Program-made: the position numbers and the translations under genes
Shown here: piece after piece, positions 52,105 through 60,901 of the stretch
How the letters are laid out: each line of letters begins with the position of its first letter
How positions within the stretch are numbered: position 1 is the stretch's first letter
NCBI RefSeq assembly: GCF_023100905.1
Contig: NZ_CP064686.1
Span: 2,480,001-2,544,000, forward strand
Direction of reading: 5' to 3'
Length of the DNA: 64,000 nt
Source of the DNA: Bradyrhizobium sp. 4
GTDB lineage: Bacteria > Pseudomonadota > Alphaproteobacteria > Rhizobiales > Xanthobacteraceae
Notes under the pieces: model-generated
What the model saw: only the letters and a program-made list of their open reading frames with translations
What the model was told of the DNA's origin: nothing
The model's database searches: none

Positions 52105-54072
52105 ATGGATTCCGTGAACGCGACCAGCCGCGAAGCCCAAGAATTCAGGAACTTGGAATCGAGCATTGCGTCGGCCACCCAAGGCGTCCTCGGCTTCCAG
52201 CAACCCGACGGCCATTGGGTGTTCGAGCTCGAGGCCGATGGCACGATTCCGGCCGAATACGTCCTGCTGCGCCATTATCTCGCCGAGCCGGTTGATTCCG
52301 TGCTCGAAGCCAAGATCGCCAATTATCTTCGCCGCGTGCAGGGCGCCCATGGCGGCTGGTCGCTGGTGCATGACGGCGAGTTCGACATGAGCGCCAGCGT
52401 CAAGGCATATTTCGCGCTGAAAATGATCGGGGATTCCATCGACGCGCCGCACATGGTGCGTGCGCGCGAGGCGATCCATTCCCGCGGCGGCGCCATTCAC
52501 AGCAATGTCTTCACGCGCTTCATGCTTGCGATGTTTGGCGTCGTGACCTGGCGCGCGGTACCGGTGCTGCCGATCGAGATCGTGCTGCTGCCGTTCTGGT
52601 CGCCGTTCCACATCAACAAGATCTCCTACTGGGCGCGCACCACCATGGTGCCGCTGATGGTCATCGCCGCGCTGAAGCCACGGGCGAAGAATCCCAAGGG
52701 CGTCGGCATCGACGAGCTGTTCCTGCAGGATCCGCGCTCAATCGGCATGACCGCCAAGGCGCCGCACCAGAGCATGGCCTGGTTCGTGCTGTTCCGCGCG
52801 CTCGACGGCATTTTGCGCGTGGTCGAGCCGATGTTTCCCAAGAGCCTGCGCAAGCGCGCCATCGACGCCGCGCTCGCCTTCACCGAGGAGCGGCTGAACG
52901 GCGAGGACGGCATGGGCGCGATCTATCCGCCGATGGCCAACATCGTCATGATGTACGACGCGCTCGGCAAGGACGAGAACTTCCCGCCGCGCGCGATCAC
53001 GCGCCGGGGTATCGACAAGCTGCTCGTGATCAAGGACGACGAAGCCTATTGCCAGCCCTGCGTCTCGCCGGTGTGGGACACGACGCTGACCGCCCACGCG
53101 CTGCTCGAAGCCGGCGGCGACAAGGCGGTGCCGGCGGCCAAGCAGGGTCTCGACTGGCTGATGCCGAAGCAGGAGCTCGAGGTGAAGGGCGACTGGGCGG
53201 TGAAGCGGCCCGACGTGCGCCCGGGCGGCTGGGCCTTCCAGTACAACAATGCCCATTATCCCGATCTCGACGACACCGCGGTGGTCGTGATGTCGATGGA
53301 CCGGATGCGCCGGGAGCACGGTGCGACCGGCTATGACGCCGCGATGGACCGTGCCCGGGAGTGGATCGAAGGCATGCAAAGCGACGACGGCGGCTGGGCC
53401 GCCTTCGACGTCAACAATCTCGAATATTACCTGAACAACATCCCGTTCTCGGACCATGGCGCGCTGCTCGACCCGCCGACCGAGGACGTCACCGCGCGCT
53501 GCATCTCGATGCTGGCCCAGCTCGGCGAGACCGCGAAGACCAGCAAGCACGTCGCGGACGGGATCGCCTACCTCCGCAAGACCCAGCACCCCGAAGGGTC
53601 CTGGTACGGCCGCTGGGGCATGAACTTCATCTACGGAACCTGGTCGGTGCTGTGCGCCCTCAACATGGCCGGCGTCCGCCACGACGATCCGATGATGCGC
53701 AAGGCGGCCGGCTGGCTGGCCTCGATCCAGAACCAGGACGGCGGCTGGGGCGAGGATGCCGTCAGCTACCGGCTGGACTACCAGGGCTGGGAGGCTGCTC
53801 CCTCGACCGCCTCGCAAACGGCATGGGCCTTGCTTGCCCTTATGGCTGCTGGCGAGGTTGATCACCCGGCCGTCGCCCGCGGGGTGGAGTACCTGATTGC
53901 AACACAGAACAAAAAAGGACTGTGGGACGAACAGCGGTACACCGCCACAGGCTTTCCCCGTGTATTCTATCTACGGTACCATGGTTACCCGAAGTTCTTC
54001 CCGCTGTGGGCGTTGGCGCGGTATCGGAACTTGCGGAACACCAACAGCAGGGTGGTAGGGGTCGGAATGTGA
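52105..54072 (+). CDS. shc: Squalene-hopene cyclase
   Basis: 655 aa, usual for the family; also called hpnF. The protonating DXDD motif is D387-L-D-D390 (YPDLDDTAVV), and several QW repeats are visible, such as QSDDGGWAAFD and NQDGGWGEDAVSY. It folds squalene into hopene and hopanol at the inner membrane. It overlaps hpnG by 4 nt. The hydrophobic segment around TTMVPLMVIAALK (about residue 175-190) fits the membrane-binding plateau. Confidence 0.95.
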   Translation: MDSVNATSREAQEFRNLESSIASATQGVLGFQQPDGHWVFELEADGTIPAEYVLLRHYLAEPVDSVLEAKIANYLRRVQGAHGGWSLVHDGEFDMSASVKAYFALKMIGDSIDAPHMVRAREAIHSRGGAIHSNVFTRFMLAMFGVVTWRAVPVLPIEIVLLPFWSPFHINKISYWARTTMVPLMVIAALKPRAKNPKGVGIDELFLQDPRSIGMTAKAPHQSMAWFVLFRALDGILRVVEPMFPKSLRKRAIDAALAFTEERLNGEDGMGAIYPPMANIVMMYDALGKDENFPPRAITRRGIDKLLVIKDDEAYCQPCVSPVWDTTLTAHALLEAGGDKAVPAAKQGLDWLMPKQELEVKGDWAVKRPDVRPGGWAFQYNNAHYPDLDDTAVVVMSMDRMRREHGATGYDAAMDRAREWIEGMQSDDGGWAAFDVNNLEYYLNNIPFSDHGALLDPPTEDVTARCISMLAQLGETAKTSKHVADGIAYLRKTQHPEGSWYGRWGMNFIYGTWSVLCALNMAGVRHDDPMMRKAAGWLASIQNQDGGWGEDAVSYRLDYQGWEAAPSTASQTAWALLALMAAGEVDHPAVARGVEYLIATQNKKGLWDEQRYTATGFPRVFYLRYHGYPKFFPLWALARYRNLRNTNSRVVGVGM

Positions 54073-54818
54073 CTTTGGGGACGGGGGACTATCTTACCGC
54101 GGGTCAAACCGTTGATCCGCGGCCGATATTGATCGTGACTGGACTGGTTCAGGAGGCCCGAATCGCGGCCGGGCCCGGCATGGCGGTCATTTGCTCATCG
54201 AGCAGCCCGACCCAGTTGCGGGCGCTGTTGACGGTGCTGGATCCCGAGACGATTCGCGGTGTGATCTCCTTTGGCGTGGCCGGCGGGCTCGACCCGACGC
54301 TGCGCTCCGGCGACGTCGTGCTGGCGACCGAGGTGCTCGCGGGCGACACCCGCTGGGCCGCTGGCCTCTCGCTCGGCGACGACCTGATCGACCGCCTGAC
54401 GTCCGGACGCCGCCGCGTGGTGCGCGGCAGCCTCGCCGGTGCCGAGGAAGTGGTCACGGGGCGGTCCTGCAAGGCGGCGCTGCATTCGGAGACGGGAGCG
54501 GCCGCCGTCGACATGGAAAGCCACATCGCGGCCGCCTACGCCGCCGAGGCCGGCTTGCCGTTCGCCGCGGTCCGCGTCATCAGCGATCCCGCCCATCGCG
54601 CGCTGCCGGCGCTCGCCCGCGCCGCGATCAAGCCGAACGGCCAGATCGACGTGCTGGCCGTGCTGCGCGGCATCGCGCGCAACCCGACCGCGCTGCATGG
54701 ACTGGTCTCGACCGGCCTCGACTTCAACCGCGCGCTGCGCTCACTTCGCGGCTGCCGCGACTTCCTGATCGGCACCGAGCTGGTCGAGAGCGAGGCCCTG
54801 GTCTCAGAGGCAGCCTGA
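54069..54818 (+). CDS. hpnG: Adenosylhopane nucleosidase HpnG
   Basis: 249 aa from a GTG at 54069 that overlaps the shc stop (GTGA). It has the nucleoside phosphorylase-like fold: GVISFGVAGGLDPTLRSGDVV, then the purine-binding VDMESHIAAAYAAEAGLPF and VRVISDPAHR. It removes adenine from adenosylhopane to give ribosylhopane, the step after HpnH. It closes the plus-strand hpn run and is followed by a strong terminator. Confidence 0.9.
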   Translation: MTLGTGDYLTAGQTVDPRPILIVTGLVQEARIAAGPGMAVICSSSSPTQLRALLTVLDPETIRGVISFGVAGGLDPTLRSGDVVLATEVLAGDTRWAAGLSLGDDLIDRLTSGRRRVVRGSLAGAEEVVTGRSCKAALHSETGAAAVDMESHIAAAYAAEAGLPFAAVRVISDPAHRALPALARAAIKPNGQIDVLAVLRGIARNPTALHGLVSTGLDFNRALRSLRGCRDFLIGTELVESEALVSEAA

Positions 54819-54843
54819 GCCGGTTCTGCGATCATTAAAAACC

Positions 54844-54878
54844 AAAAGGCCCGGTCGCCATTGGCGATCGGGCCTTTT
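54844..54878. terminator. Terminator after hpnG
   Basis: AAAAGGCCCGGTCGCCA pairs with TGGCGATCGGGCCTTTT around a one-base loop, followed by CTGTTT. The long stem with A and T flanks can end both the hpn run and the convergent hpnH transcript. Confidence 0.87.
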
Positions 54879-54988
54879 CTGTTTCAGTGTGCGTCACTCG
54901 GATGGAGCGGAGCGCAATCCGACGACTTCAACGCGGAGGACCGTCCCGGATTTCGCTTGCGCTCCATCCGGGCTACAGGGCATCGCGC

Positions 54989-56149
54989 TTACGCGGCGGT
55001 CGAAGCCTTCCGTGCCGCCTTCTCCTGCGCGGCGGCGGCCTCGTCCTTGCGGATCTCCGACAGGCGCTTCTGCACTTCCGCCGAGAAGATGTACTGCGCC
55101 GGGCGCTGCTTGCTCATGTCGATCTCGGGGGCCATCGGACCCGTGGTCCTGACGCCACGCAGCGACACCCACATCGCCTTCAGCGGGTTGTTGATGGCTG
55201 CGGTCGCCGCCGTCGGCTCGTAGCCGCAATGGGCCATGCAGTCGGCGCACTTCTCGTACTTGCCGGTGCCGTAGGTTTCCCAATCGGTGGTGTCCATCAG
55301 CTCCTTGAAGGTCTTCGCATAGCCTTCACCGAGCAGATAGCAGGGCTTCTGCCAGCCGAAGATGTTGCGCGCGGGCATGCCCCAGGGCGTGCACTCGTAT
55401 TCCTGGTTGCCGGCGAGGAAGTCCAGGAACAGGCCGGAATGCATGAAATTCCACTTCTTGCCCTTGCCCATCGCGAAGACGTCGCGGAACAGCTTCTTGG
55501 TCTTGGTGCGGTTGAGGAAGTGCTCCTGGTCGGGCGCGCGCTCATAGGCGTAGCCGGGCGACATCGAGACGCCGACACCGAGCTCGACGGTGAGGTCGAG
55601 GAATTTCGCGATCTCCTCGGCCGGATGGCCGTCGAAGATGGTGGCGTTGACGTTGACGGTGAAGCCGCGGGCCTTGGCCGCCTTGATCGCGGAGACGGCG
55701 CGGTCGAACACGCCCTTCTGCGACACGGCCTTGTCGTGGTGCTCCTTCAGGCCGTCGAGATGCACGGAGAAGAACAGATAGGGCGAAGGCTCGAACAGAT
55801 CGAGCTTCTTCTCGAGCAACAGCGCGTTGGTGCAGAGCGAGACGAACTTCTTGCGCGCGACGAGGCCGCGCACGATCTCGCCGATCTCCTTGTGGATCAG
55901 CGGCTCGCCGCCGGGAATGGCGACCATCGGCGCGCCGCACTCGTCGGCCGCGTCCCAGCACTCCTGTGCGGTCATGCGGCGGTTGAGGATCGCGTCCGGA
56001 TAGTCGATCTTGCCGCAGCCGACGCAGGCGAGGTTGCAGCGAAACAGCGGTTCCAGCATCAGCACGAGCGGATAGCGCTTGCGGCCAAGCAGCTTCTGCT
56101 TGATCAAATAGCCGCCGATACGCATTTCCTTGAAGAAGGGGATAGCCAT
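54989..56149 (-). CDS. hpnH: Adenosylhopane synthase HpnH (radical SAM)
   Basis: 386 aa from the ATG at 56149; a GTG one codon earlier is possible. The radical SAM Cys38, Cys42 and Cys45 lie in EPLFRCNLACVGCGKI, with SAM-contact GGEPLIHKEI following. A C-terminal HpnH-type region has extra Cys (TPWGMPARN...KCADCMAHCGYEP) seen as separate parts. It adds a 5'-deoxyadenosyl group to diploptene (hopene) to form adenosylhopane, which HpnG trims. It is downstream of ispH on the minus strand (35-nt gap) and faces hpnG. Confidence 0.93.
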   Translation of the reverse strand: MAIPFFKEMRIGGYLIKQKLLGRKRYPLVLMLEPLFRCNLACVGCGKIDYPDAILNRRMTAQECWDAADECGAPMVAIPGGEPLIHKEIGEIVRGLVARKKFVSLCTNALLLEKKLDLFEPSPYLFFSVHLDGLKEHHDKAVSQKGVFDRAVSAIKAAKARGFTVNVNATIFDGHPAEEIAKFLDLTVELGVGVSMSPGYAYERAPDQEHFLNRTKTKKLFRDVFAMGKGKKWNFMHSGLFLDFLAGNQEYECTPWGMPARNIFGWQKPCYLLGEGYAKTFKELMDTTDWETYGTGKYEKCADCMAHCGYEPTAATAAINNPLKAMWVSLRGVRTTGPMAPEIDMSKQRPAQYIFSAEVQKRLSEIRKDEAAAAQEKAARKASTAA

Positions 56150-56184
56150 CACAAGTTTCTTTCTGGGCTTGAAATTCGGGTGGG

Positions 56185-57111
56185 TCAGCTCGCAGCCAGT
56201 TGGGCCGGAAGCCGGAATTCGATGTTTTCCTCGCGGCCCGGAAGCACCGAGACCTTGACCGGTCCGATCCGCCGCATCGCTTCGATCACGTCATCCACGA
56301 GTACCTCGGGCGCCGAAGCGCCGGCCGTGACGCCGACGATCCTGGCATCTTTCAACCACTCCGGATTGAGCGCGCTGCCGTCGGCAATCAGATAACTCGC
56401 GACACCGGCCTCAGTGCCGATTTCGCGGAGCCGGTTCGAATTCGAGCTATTGGCAGCGCCCACCACCAAGATCACGTCGACCAGCTTGCTCAAGTCCCTT
56501 ACCGCAGATTGGCGGTTCTGTGTCGCATAGCAGATATCCCGGATATCCGGGCCTTGAATATCTGTAAAGCGGGCTTGCAGGGCCGAAATGATGTCTTTTG
56601 TGTCATCCACCGACAGGGTGGTCTGGGTGATATAGGCCACTGGCGTATCCGCCGGCAGCTCAAGGGCCTTAACCTCTTCAACGCTTTGGACCAGCAGTAC
56701 GGGGGCGGGAACCTGGCCCATCGTACCCTCGACCTCGGGGTGGCCGGCATGGCCGATCAGGATCAGGGTGCGGCCCCTGGCGATGTAGCGCTTCCCCTGA
56801 TTGTGAACTTTCGTGACTAGGGGGCAGGTGGCATTGAGCACCGGAAGGTCGCGCGCAGCGGCCTCTTCCTCGACGCTCCGGGCGACGCCATGGGCGCTGA
56901 AGACCGTCACGGCCTTGGGTGGCACCTCCGACAGCTCCTCGACGAAGATCGCACCTTTGTTTTTCAGGCTCTCGACGACGTACTTGTTGTGCACGATCTC
57001 ATGGCGCACGTAGACGGGCGGGCCGTACTTCTCCAGCGCCCGTTCCACGATCTCGATCGCACGCACCACTCCCGCGCAAAAGCCGCGCGGTTGCGCCAGA
57101 TAAACTTCCAT
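56185..57111 (-). CDS. ispH: 4-hydroxy-3-methylbut-2-enyl diphosphate reductase
   Basis: 308 aa from the ATG at 57111, which gives the standard start MEVYLAQPRGFCAGV; the frame is open to 57393 but the added part is not family sequence. The three [4Fe-4S] ligands are Cys12 (GFCAGV), the Cys in LNATCPLV and the one in DICYATQNRQ, with GAANSSNSNRL near the C-terminus. It makes IPP and DMAPP, the precursors of the squalene used by HpnD. It precedes hpnH by 35 nt in one operon, linking precursor supply to hopanoid side-chain synthesis. Confidence 0.95.
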   Translation of the reverse strand: MEVYLAQPRGFCAGVVRAIEIVERALEKYGPPVYVRHEIVHNKYVVESLKNKGAIFVEELSEVPPKAVTVFSAHGVARSVEEEAAARDLPVLNATCPLVTKVHNQGKRYIARGRTLILIGHAGHPEVEGTMGQVPAPVLLVQSVEEVKALELPADTPVAYITQTTLSVDDTKDIISALQARFTDIQGPDIRDICYATQNRQSAVRDLSKLVDVILVVGAANSSNSNRLREIGTEAGVASYLIADGSALNPEWLKDARIVGVTAGASAPEVLVDDVIEAMRRIGPVKVSVLPGREENIEFRLPAQLAAS

Positions 57112-57571
57112 TGGACGCCCATCACGCAAGTTGCACCAATCCGCTCTCAAGTTCAGGGGACACCCCGATACGAACCAATGAGTTGCAATATCCGCACCAT
57201 CGGTTCGCGCACGCGGTAGCCGCCCACCCCTGCCGGGGCCCCAGTGCATGGAGGCGCAGTACTTTGTGTCAAAAAATCGGCAGTAAGGAAAGGTGGAATG
57301 AACTTTGGTTCCGTGCCGGATCAGTTTCGCGGTATTATAGTAGAGAATGCCCGTGGCAGCAAAGTGGCGACATTTGTGCGCATGCTTCGTCACTTTCCCG
57401 CCTCAACTCCTCGGCTATACCGACGGCCCGCATGATTTTGCCATGGTCTTCCGCCGTTTACCTCGAACCTTCTGACGGCGATAACCACTCAAAACAGCAA
57501 TAGGTTTCGGCCGGGAACTCCGTTAAACAGCGGGCGTTTCCGGCAAGCTGTTAACCGCAGAAAGAAAAGTA
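57112..57571. other. Divergent intergenic region between ispH and hpnN
   Basis: 460 nt holding promoters in both directions and no supported gene. The EcfG-type promoter for hpnN is at 57514-57538. An AT-rich stretch (GGTATTATAGTAGAGAATG, about 57330-57350) reads like a -10 region on the plus strand but is far from hpnN. No clear ispH promoter was identified. Confidence 0.6.
57514..57538 (+). promoter_or_regulatory. EcfG general-stress sigma promoter for hpnN
   Basis: GGAAC (57514-57518), a 16-nt spacer and CGTT (57535-57538) match the alphaproteobacterial EcfG consensus GGAAC-N16/17-CGTT exactly. The hpnN start codon is 34 nt downstream, so the leader would be about 25 nt. It is the only perfect match I found in the intergenic parts of the window that I scanned by eye. 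Confidence 0.72.
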
Positions 57572-60160
57572 GTGCTGCAAAGCGTCGTCGTTGCCATCGT
57601 CAGGGCCTGCACCCGGTTTGCCTCCCTCGTCGTCGTTCTCGGGCTCCTGCTGGCGGTGGGGGCGGGCTATTACACGTCCCAACATTTCGCCATCAACACC
57701 GACATCAACTCGCTGATTGCCCAAAATCTGGACTGGCGCCAACGCGACCAGCAGTTCGATCGCGCCTTCGACCGCGATGCGACGATTACGGCGGTGGTCG
57801 AAGCCAAGACGCCGGAGATGGCGACCGCGGCGTCGGACGCGCTGTATGCCAAGCTGAAGGACAACAAGACCGAATTCCAGTCGATGCAGCAGCTCGGCAC
57901 CGGCGAGTTCTTCGAAAAGAATGGTCTGTTGTTCCTGCCGACAGAGGAAGTCGCCAAGGTCACCGGCCAGTTCGAATCCGCCGCGCCGCTGATCGAGATC
58001 ATGGCGGGCGATCCCTCGATCCGTGGCCTGACCGGCGCGCTGGAAACAGGACTTGCCGGCGTCAAGCGCGGGCAGGTCAAGCTCGACAACACCGAACGGC
58101 CCTTCAACCAGATCGCGCAAACGGTCGAGACCGTGCTCAACAAGGGCAATGCGACGTTCTCCTGGCGCCAGCTCGTCAGTGACGAGCCGCTGACGGATTC
58201 GGACAAGCGCGCCTTCATCGAGTTCAAGCCGATCCTCGACTACAACGCGCTGGAGCCCGGCAAGGGCGCCACCGACGCGATCCGCAAGGCCGCAGCCGAT
58301 CTGGAATTTGCCACCAAATACCAGGCGCGGGTCCGGCTGACTGGACCGGTCCCGATCGCCAACGAGGAATATGCAACCGTCCAGGAAGGCGCCGTCGTCA
58401 ACGGCATCGGCACGGTTCTCGTCGTGCTGCTCATCCTGTGGCTGGCGCTGCATTCGGCGAAGATCATCTTCGCGGTGTTCGTCAATCTCTTCGTAGGTCT
58501 TGCGCTGACAACCGCCGCCGGCCTGATGATGGTGGGCTCGCTCAATTTGCTGTCGATCGCGTTCGCCGTGCTGTTCGTCGGCCTCGGCGTCGATTTCGGC
58601 ATTCAGTACAGCGTCCGCTATCGCTCCGAGCGCTACAAACACAACGATCTCTCGGGGGCGCTGATCCTCGCTGCCAAGCGCTCGGCTATTCCGTTATCGC
58701 TGGCGGCAATGGCGACCGCGGCCGGCTTCCTCTGCTTCATCCCCACCGACTACAAGGGAATCGCCGAACTCGGCCAGATCGCCGGCGTCGGCATGCTGGT
58801 CGCGTTCCTCACCAGCATCACCGTGCTCCCGGCGATGCTGAAGCTGTTGAACCCGCCCGGTGAGAAAGAGCCGGTCGGCTATGCCTTCCTGGCGCCGCTC
58901 GATCACTTCCTGGAGAAGCACCGCGTGCTGGTCGTCGGTGGCACGATGTTTCTGGCGGTCGCCGGCCTGCCGCTGCTCTATTTCATGAAGTTCGACTTCA
59001 ACCCGATGAACCTGCGCAACCCGAAGGCAGAGTCGATCGCGACCTTCCTCGATTTGCGCAAGGATCCCAACACCGGCGCCAATGCCATCAACGTGATGAC
59101 CACGTCGGAAGAACAGGCAAAGCAGGTGGAGGCAAAGCTGGAGAAGGTGCCGGAGGTGTTGCGCGTGATGTCGCTCAACAGCTTCGTTCCTGAAGACCAG
59201 CCGCCGAAGCTGAAGCTGCTCGCGCAGGGCGCCAAGGTGCTGAACCCAGCGCTCAATCCCGACCAGATCGACGCCGCGCCGTCGGACAAGGAAAACGTCG
59301 ATGCGCTGAAATCCTCGGTCGACAATCTGCGCCGGACCGCAGGCGATGCGAAGGGCCCGGGAGCGGTCGCCTCGCGTCGGCTCGCGGACGCGCTGGAAAA
59401 GCTCGCCAATGGCGACGAGGCCACGCGGAACAAGGCGCAGGACGTGTTCGTCGCGCCGATGAAGATTGTGTTCGACCAGCTCCGGAACGCGATGCAGGCC
59501 GAGCCGGTCACCCTGAAGTCATTGCCGGCAGATCTCGTCAGCGCCTGGAAGAGCAAGGACGGCATCATCCGCGTCGAGGCGCTGCCGAAGGGCGATCCCA
59601 ACGACAACGACACGCTGCGCAAATTTGCGGCGGCGGTACTCGTTGCCGAGCCGACCGCGATCGGCGGTCCGGTCTCGATCCTGAAATCCGGCGACACCGT
59701 GGTGAAGGCGTTCATCCATGCCGGAATCTATGCGCTGCTGGTGATCGGCCTGTTGCTGTGGGTCACGCTGCGCCGGTTCGTCGACGTGCTGATGACGCTG
59801 GTGCCGCTGCTGGTGGCCGGCGCGGTGACGCTCGAGATCTGCGTGCTGATCGGCTTGCCGCTCAACTTCGCCAATATCGTTGCGTTCCCGCTGCTGCTCG
59901 GCGTCGGCGTGGCCTTCAAGATCTACTATGTCGTGGCCTGGCGCTCGGGCAGGACAAACCTGCTCCAGACCAGCCTGACGCGCGCGATCTTTTTCAGCGC
60001 GCTGACAACGGCGACCGCGTTCGGCAGCCTTTGGCTGTCGAGCCATCCCGGCACGTCCAGCATGGGCAAGCTGCTCGCGCTGTCGCTGGTGACGACGCTT
60101 GCCGCCGTGCTGCTGTTTCAGCCCGCCCTAATGGGCAAACCCCGCAATCTCAGGGAGTAG
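57572..60160 (+). CDS. hpnN: Hopanoid transporter HpnN (RND family)
   Basis: 862 aa from a GTG at 57572; the ribosome site (AGAAAG) is weak. The RND plan is TM1 (about 15-38), a large periplasmic loop, TMs 2-6 from about 270 (VVNGIGTVLVVLLILWLALHS, GVDFGIQYSVRYRSERY), TM7 near 450, a second loop and TMs 8-12 from about 710. HpnN moves hopanoids from the inner to the outer membrane. Its end overlaps the convergent DUF2147 gene by 33 nt. Confidence 0.92.
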   Translation: MLQSVVVAIVRACTRFASLVVVLGLLLAVGAGYYTSQHFAINTDINSLIAQNLDWRQRDQQFDRAFDRDATITAVVEAKTPEMATAASDALYAKLKDNKTEFQSMQQLGTGEFFEKNGLLFLPTEEVAKVTGQFESAAPLIEIMAGDPSIRGLTGALETGLAGVKRGQVKLDNTERPFNQIAQTVETVLNKGNATFSWRQLVSDEPLTDSDKRAFIEFKPILDYNALEPGKGATDAIRKAAADLEFATKYQARVRLTGPVPIANEEYATVQEGAVVNGIGTVLVVLLILWLALHSAKIIFAVFVNLFVGLALTTAAGLMMVGSLNLLSIAFAVLFVGLGVDFGIQYSVRYRSERYKHNDLSGALILAAKRSAIPLSLAAMATAAGFLCFIPTDYKGIAELGQIAGVGMLVAFLTSITVLPAMLKLLNPPGEKEPVGYAFLAPLDHFLEKHRVLVVGGTMFLAVAGLPLLYFMKFDFNPMNLRNPKAESIATFLDLRKDPNTGANAINVMTTSEEQAKQVEAKLEKVPEVLRVMSLNSFVPEDQPPKLKLLAQGAKVLNPALNPDQIDAAPSDKENVDALKSSVDNLRRTAGDAKGPGAVASRRLADALEKLANGDEATRNKAQDVFVAPMKIVFDQLRNAMQAEPVTLKSLPADLVSAWKSKDGIIRVEALPKGDPNDNDTLRKFAAAVLVAEPTAIGGPVSILKSGDTVVKAFIHAGIYALLVIGLLLWVTLRRFVDVLMTLVPLLVAGAVTLEICVLIGLPLNFANIVAFPLLLGVGVAFKIYYVVAWRSGRTNLLQTSLTRAIFFSALTTATAFGSLWLSSHPGTSSMGKLLALSLVTTLAAVLLFQPALMGKPRNLRE

Positions 60161-60760
60161 GCAGATGTCGCCGACCTGGTCGGCGGCGCCCTTCTGACCG
60201 GGTTTGGCGGTGCCGGTGGCCTTCGGGGCTGCGGGCGCAGCCTGCGCCGCTGTAGCGCCGGTCGTTGCCGGGGCTTTCGGCGCCGCGCCGGTGGGCTTCG
60301 GCGCGCCCTTGGCCATGGCGTTGGCGGGGCTCAAGGGAATCGGGGGACTGACCCGGGTCCAAGTCTCGCCACCGCACAGGAACCCCATCACGCAGCCCTT
60401 GATCTCGAGCTGGTCGGTGCCAACCGGCGTGATGGTCGCGCTGTAGAGCTGGCCGTCCTTGGCGTTGTAGACCTGACCTTCCCATTGATCGGCGCTGGGC
60501 TTCTTCTTCATGTCGATCAGGGTCGCCATGCCCAGCGTGGGCCGGGTCTTTTTCGACGCGTCCGGATTGTTCTCGTCGCGGCCGCCGGGCTGTTTTTCCC
60601 AGGAAACCGCGCCCCACATGCTGCCATTGCATTGGGCGACACGAATGTTGGCGACACCGTCGGCAACCCGCCAGTCGCCGGTCGGATCGGCCGCGAGCGC
60701 CGGGTTCAGGCAGGTGTAACCGCCAGCCAGTATTAGTCCGGTGTAAAGGGCTAAACGCAT
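60128..60760 (-). CDS. DUF2147 periplasmic protein with Ala/Pro-rich tail
   Basis: 210 aa from the ATG at 60760 with AAGGA upstream; an ATG at 60784 would add 8 residues before the signal peptide. The signal peptide covers about residues 1-23. The DUF2147 domain (about 25-135; GDWRVADGVANIRVAQCNGSMWGAVSW, given in overview) is followed by a low-complexity Ala/Pro/Thr/Lys tail of about 60 residues. Its function is unknown. It is divergent from hpnO across 141 nt and overlaps the end of hpnN by 33 nt. Confidence 0.83.
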   Translation of the reverse strand: MRLALYTGLILAGGYTCLNPALAADPTGDWRVADGVANIRVAQCNGSMWGAVSWEKQPGGRDENNPDASKKTRPTLGMATLIDMKKKPSADQWEGQVYNAKDGQLYSATITPVGTDQLEIKGCVMGFLCGGETWTRVSPPIPLSPANAMAKGAPKPTGAAPKAPATTGATAAQAAPAAPKATGTAKPGQKGAADQVGDICLLPEIAGFAH

Positions 60761-60901
60761 GATAGTTCCTTGGCAGTGCAACATGGTCTAAAGCTCTGCT
60801 TGCGAAGATGGTCCGAAAAAGGGCAAAAGGCCGCACAGACCGTTTTCAGCGACGTTCCGTTTTCAGTTGACGAGACGGCCCTCAACCGAAGTATGTAGCG
60901 G

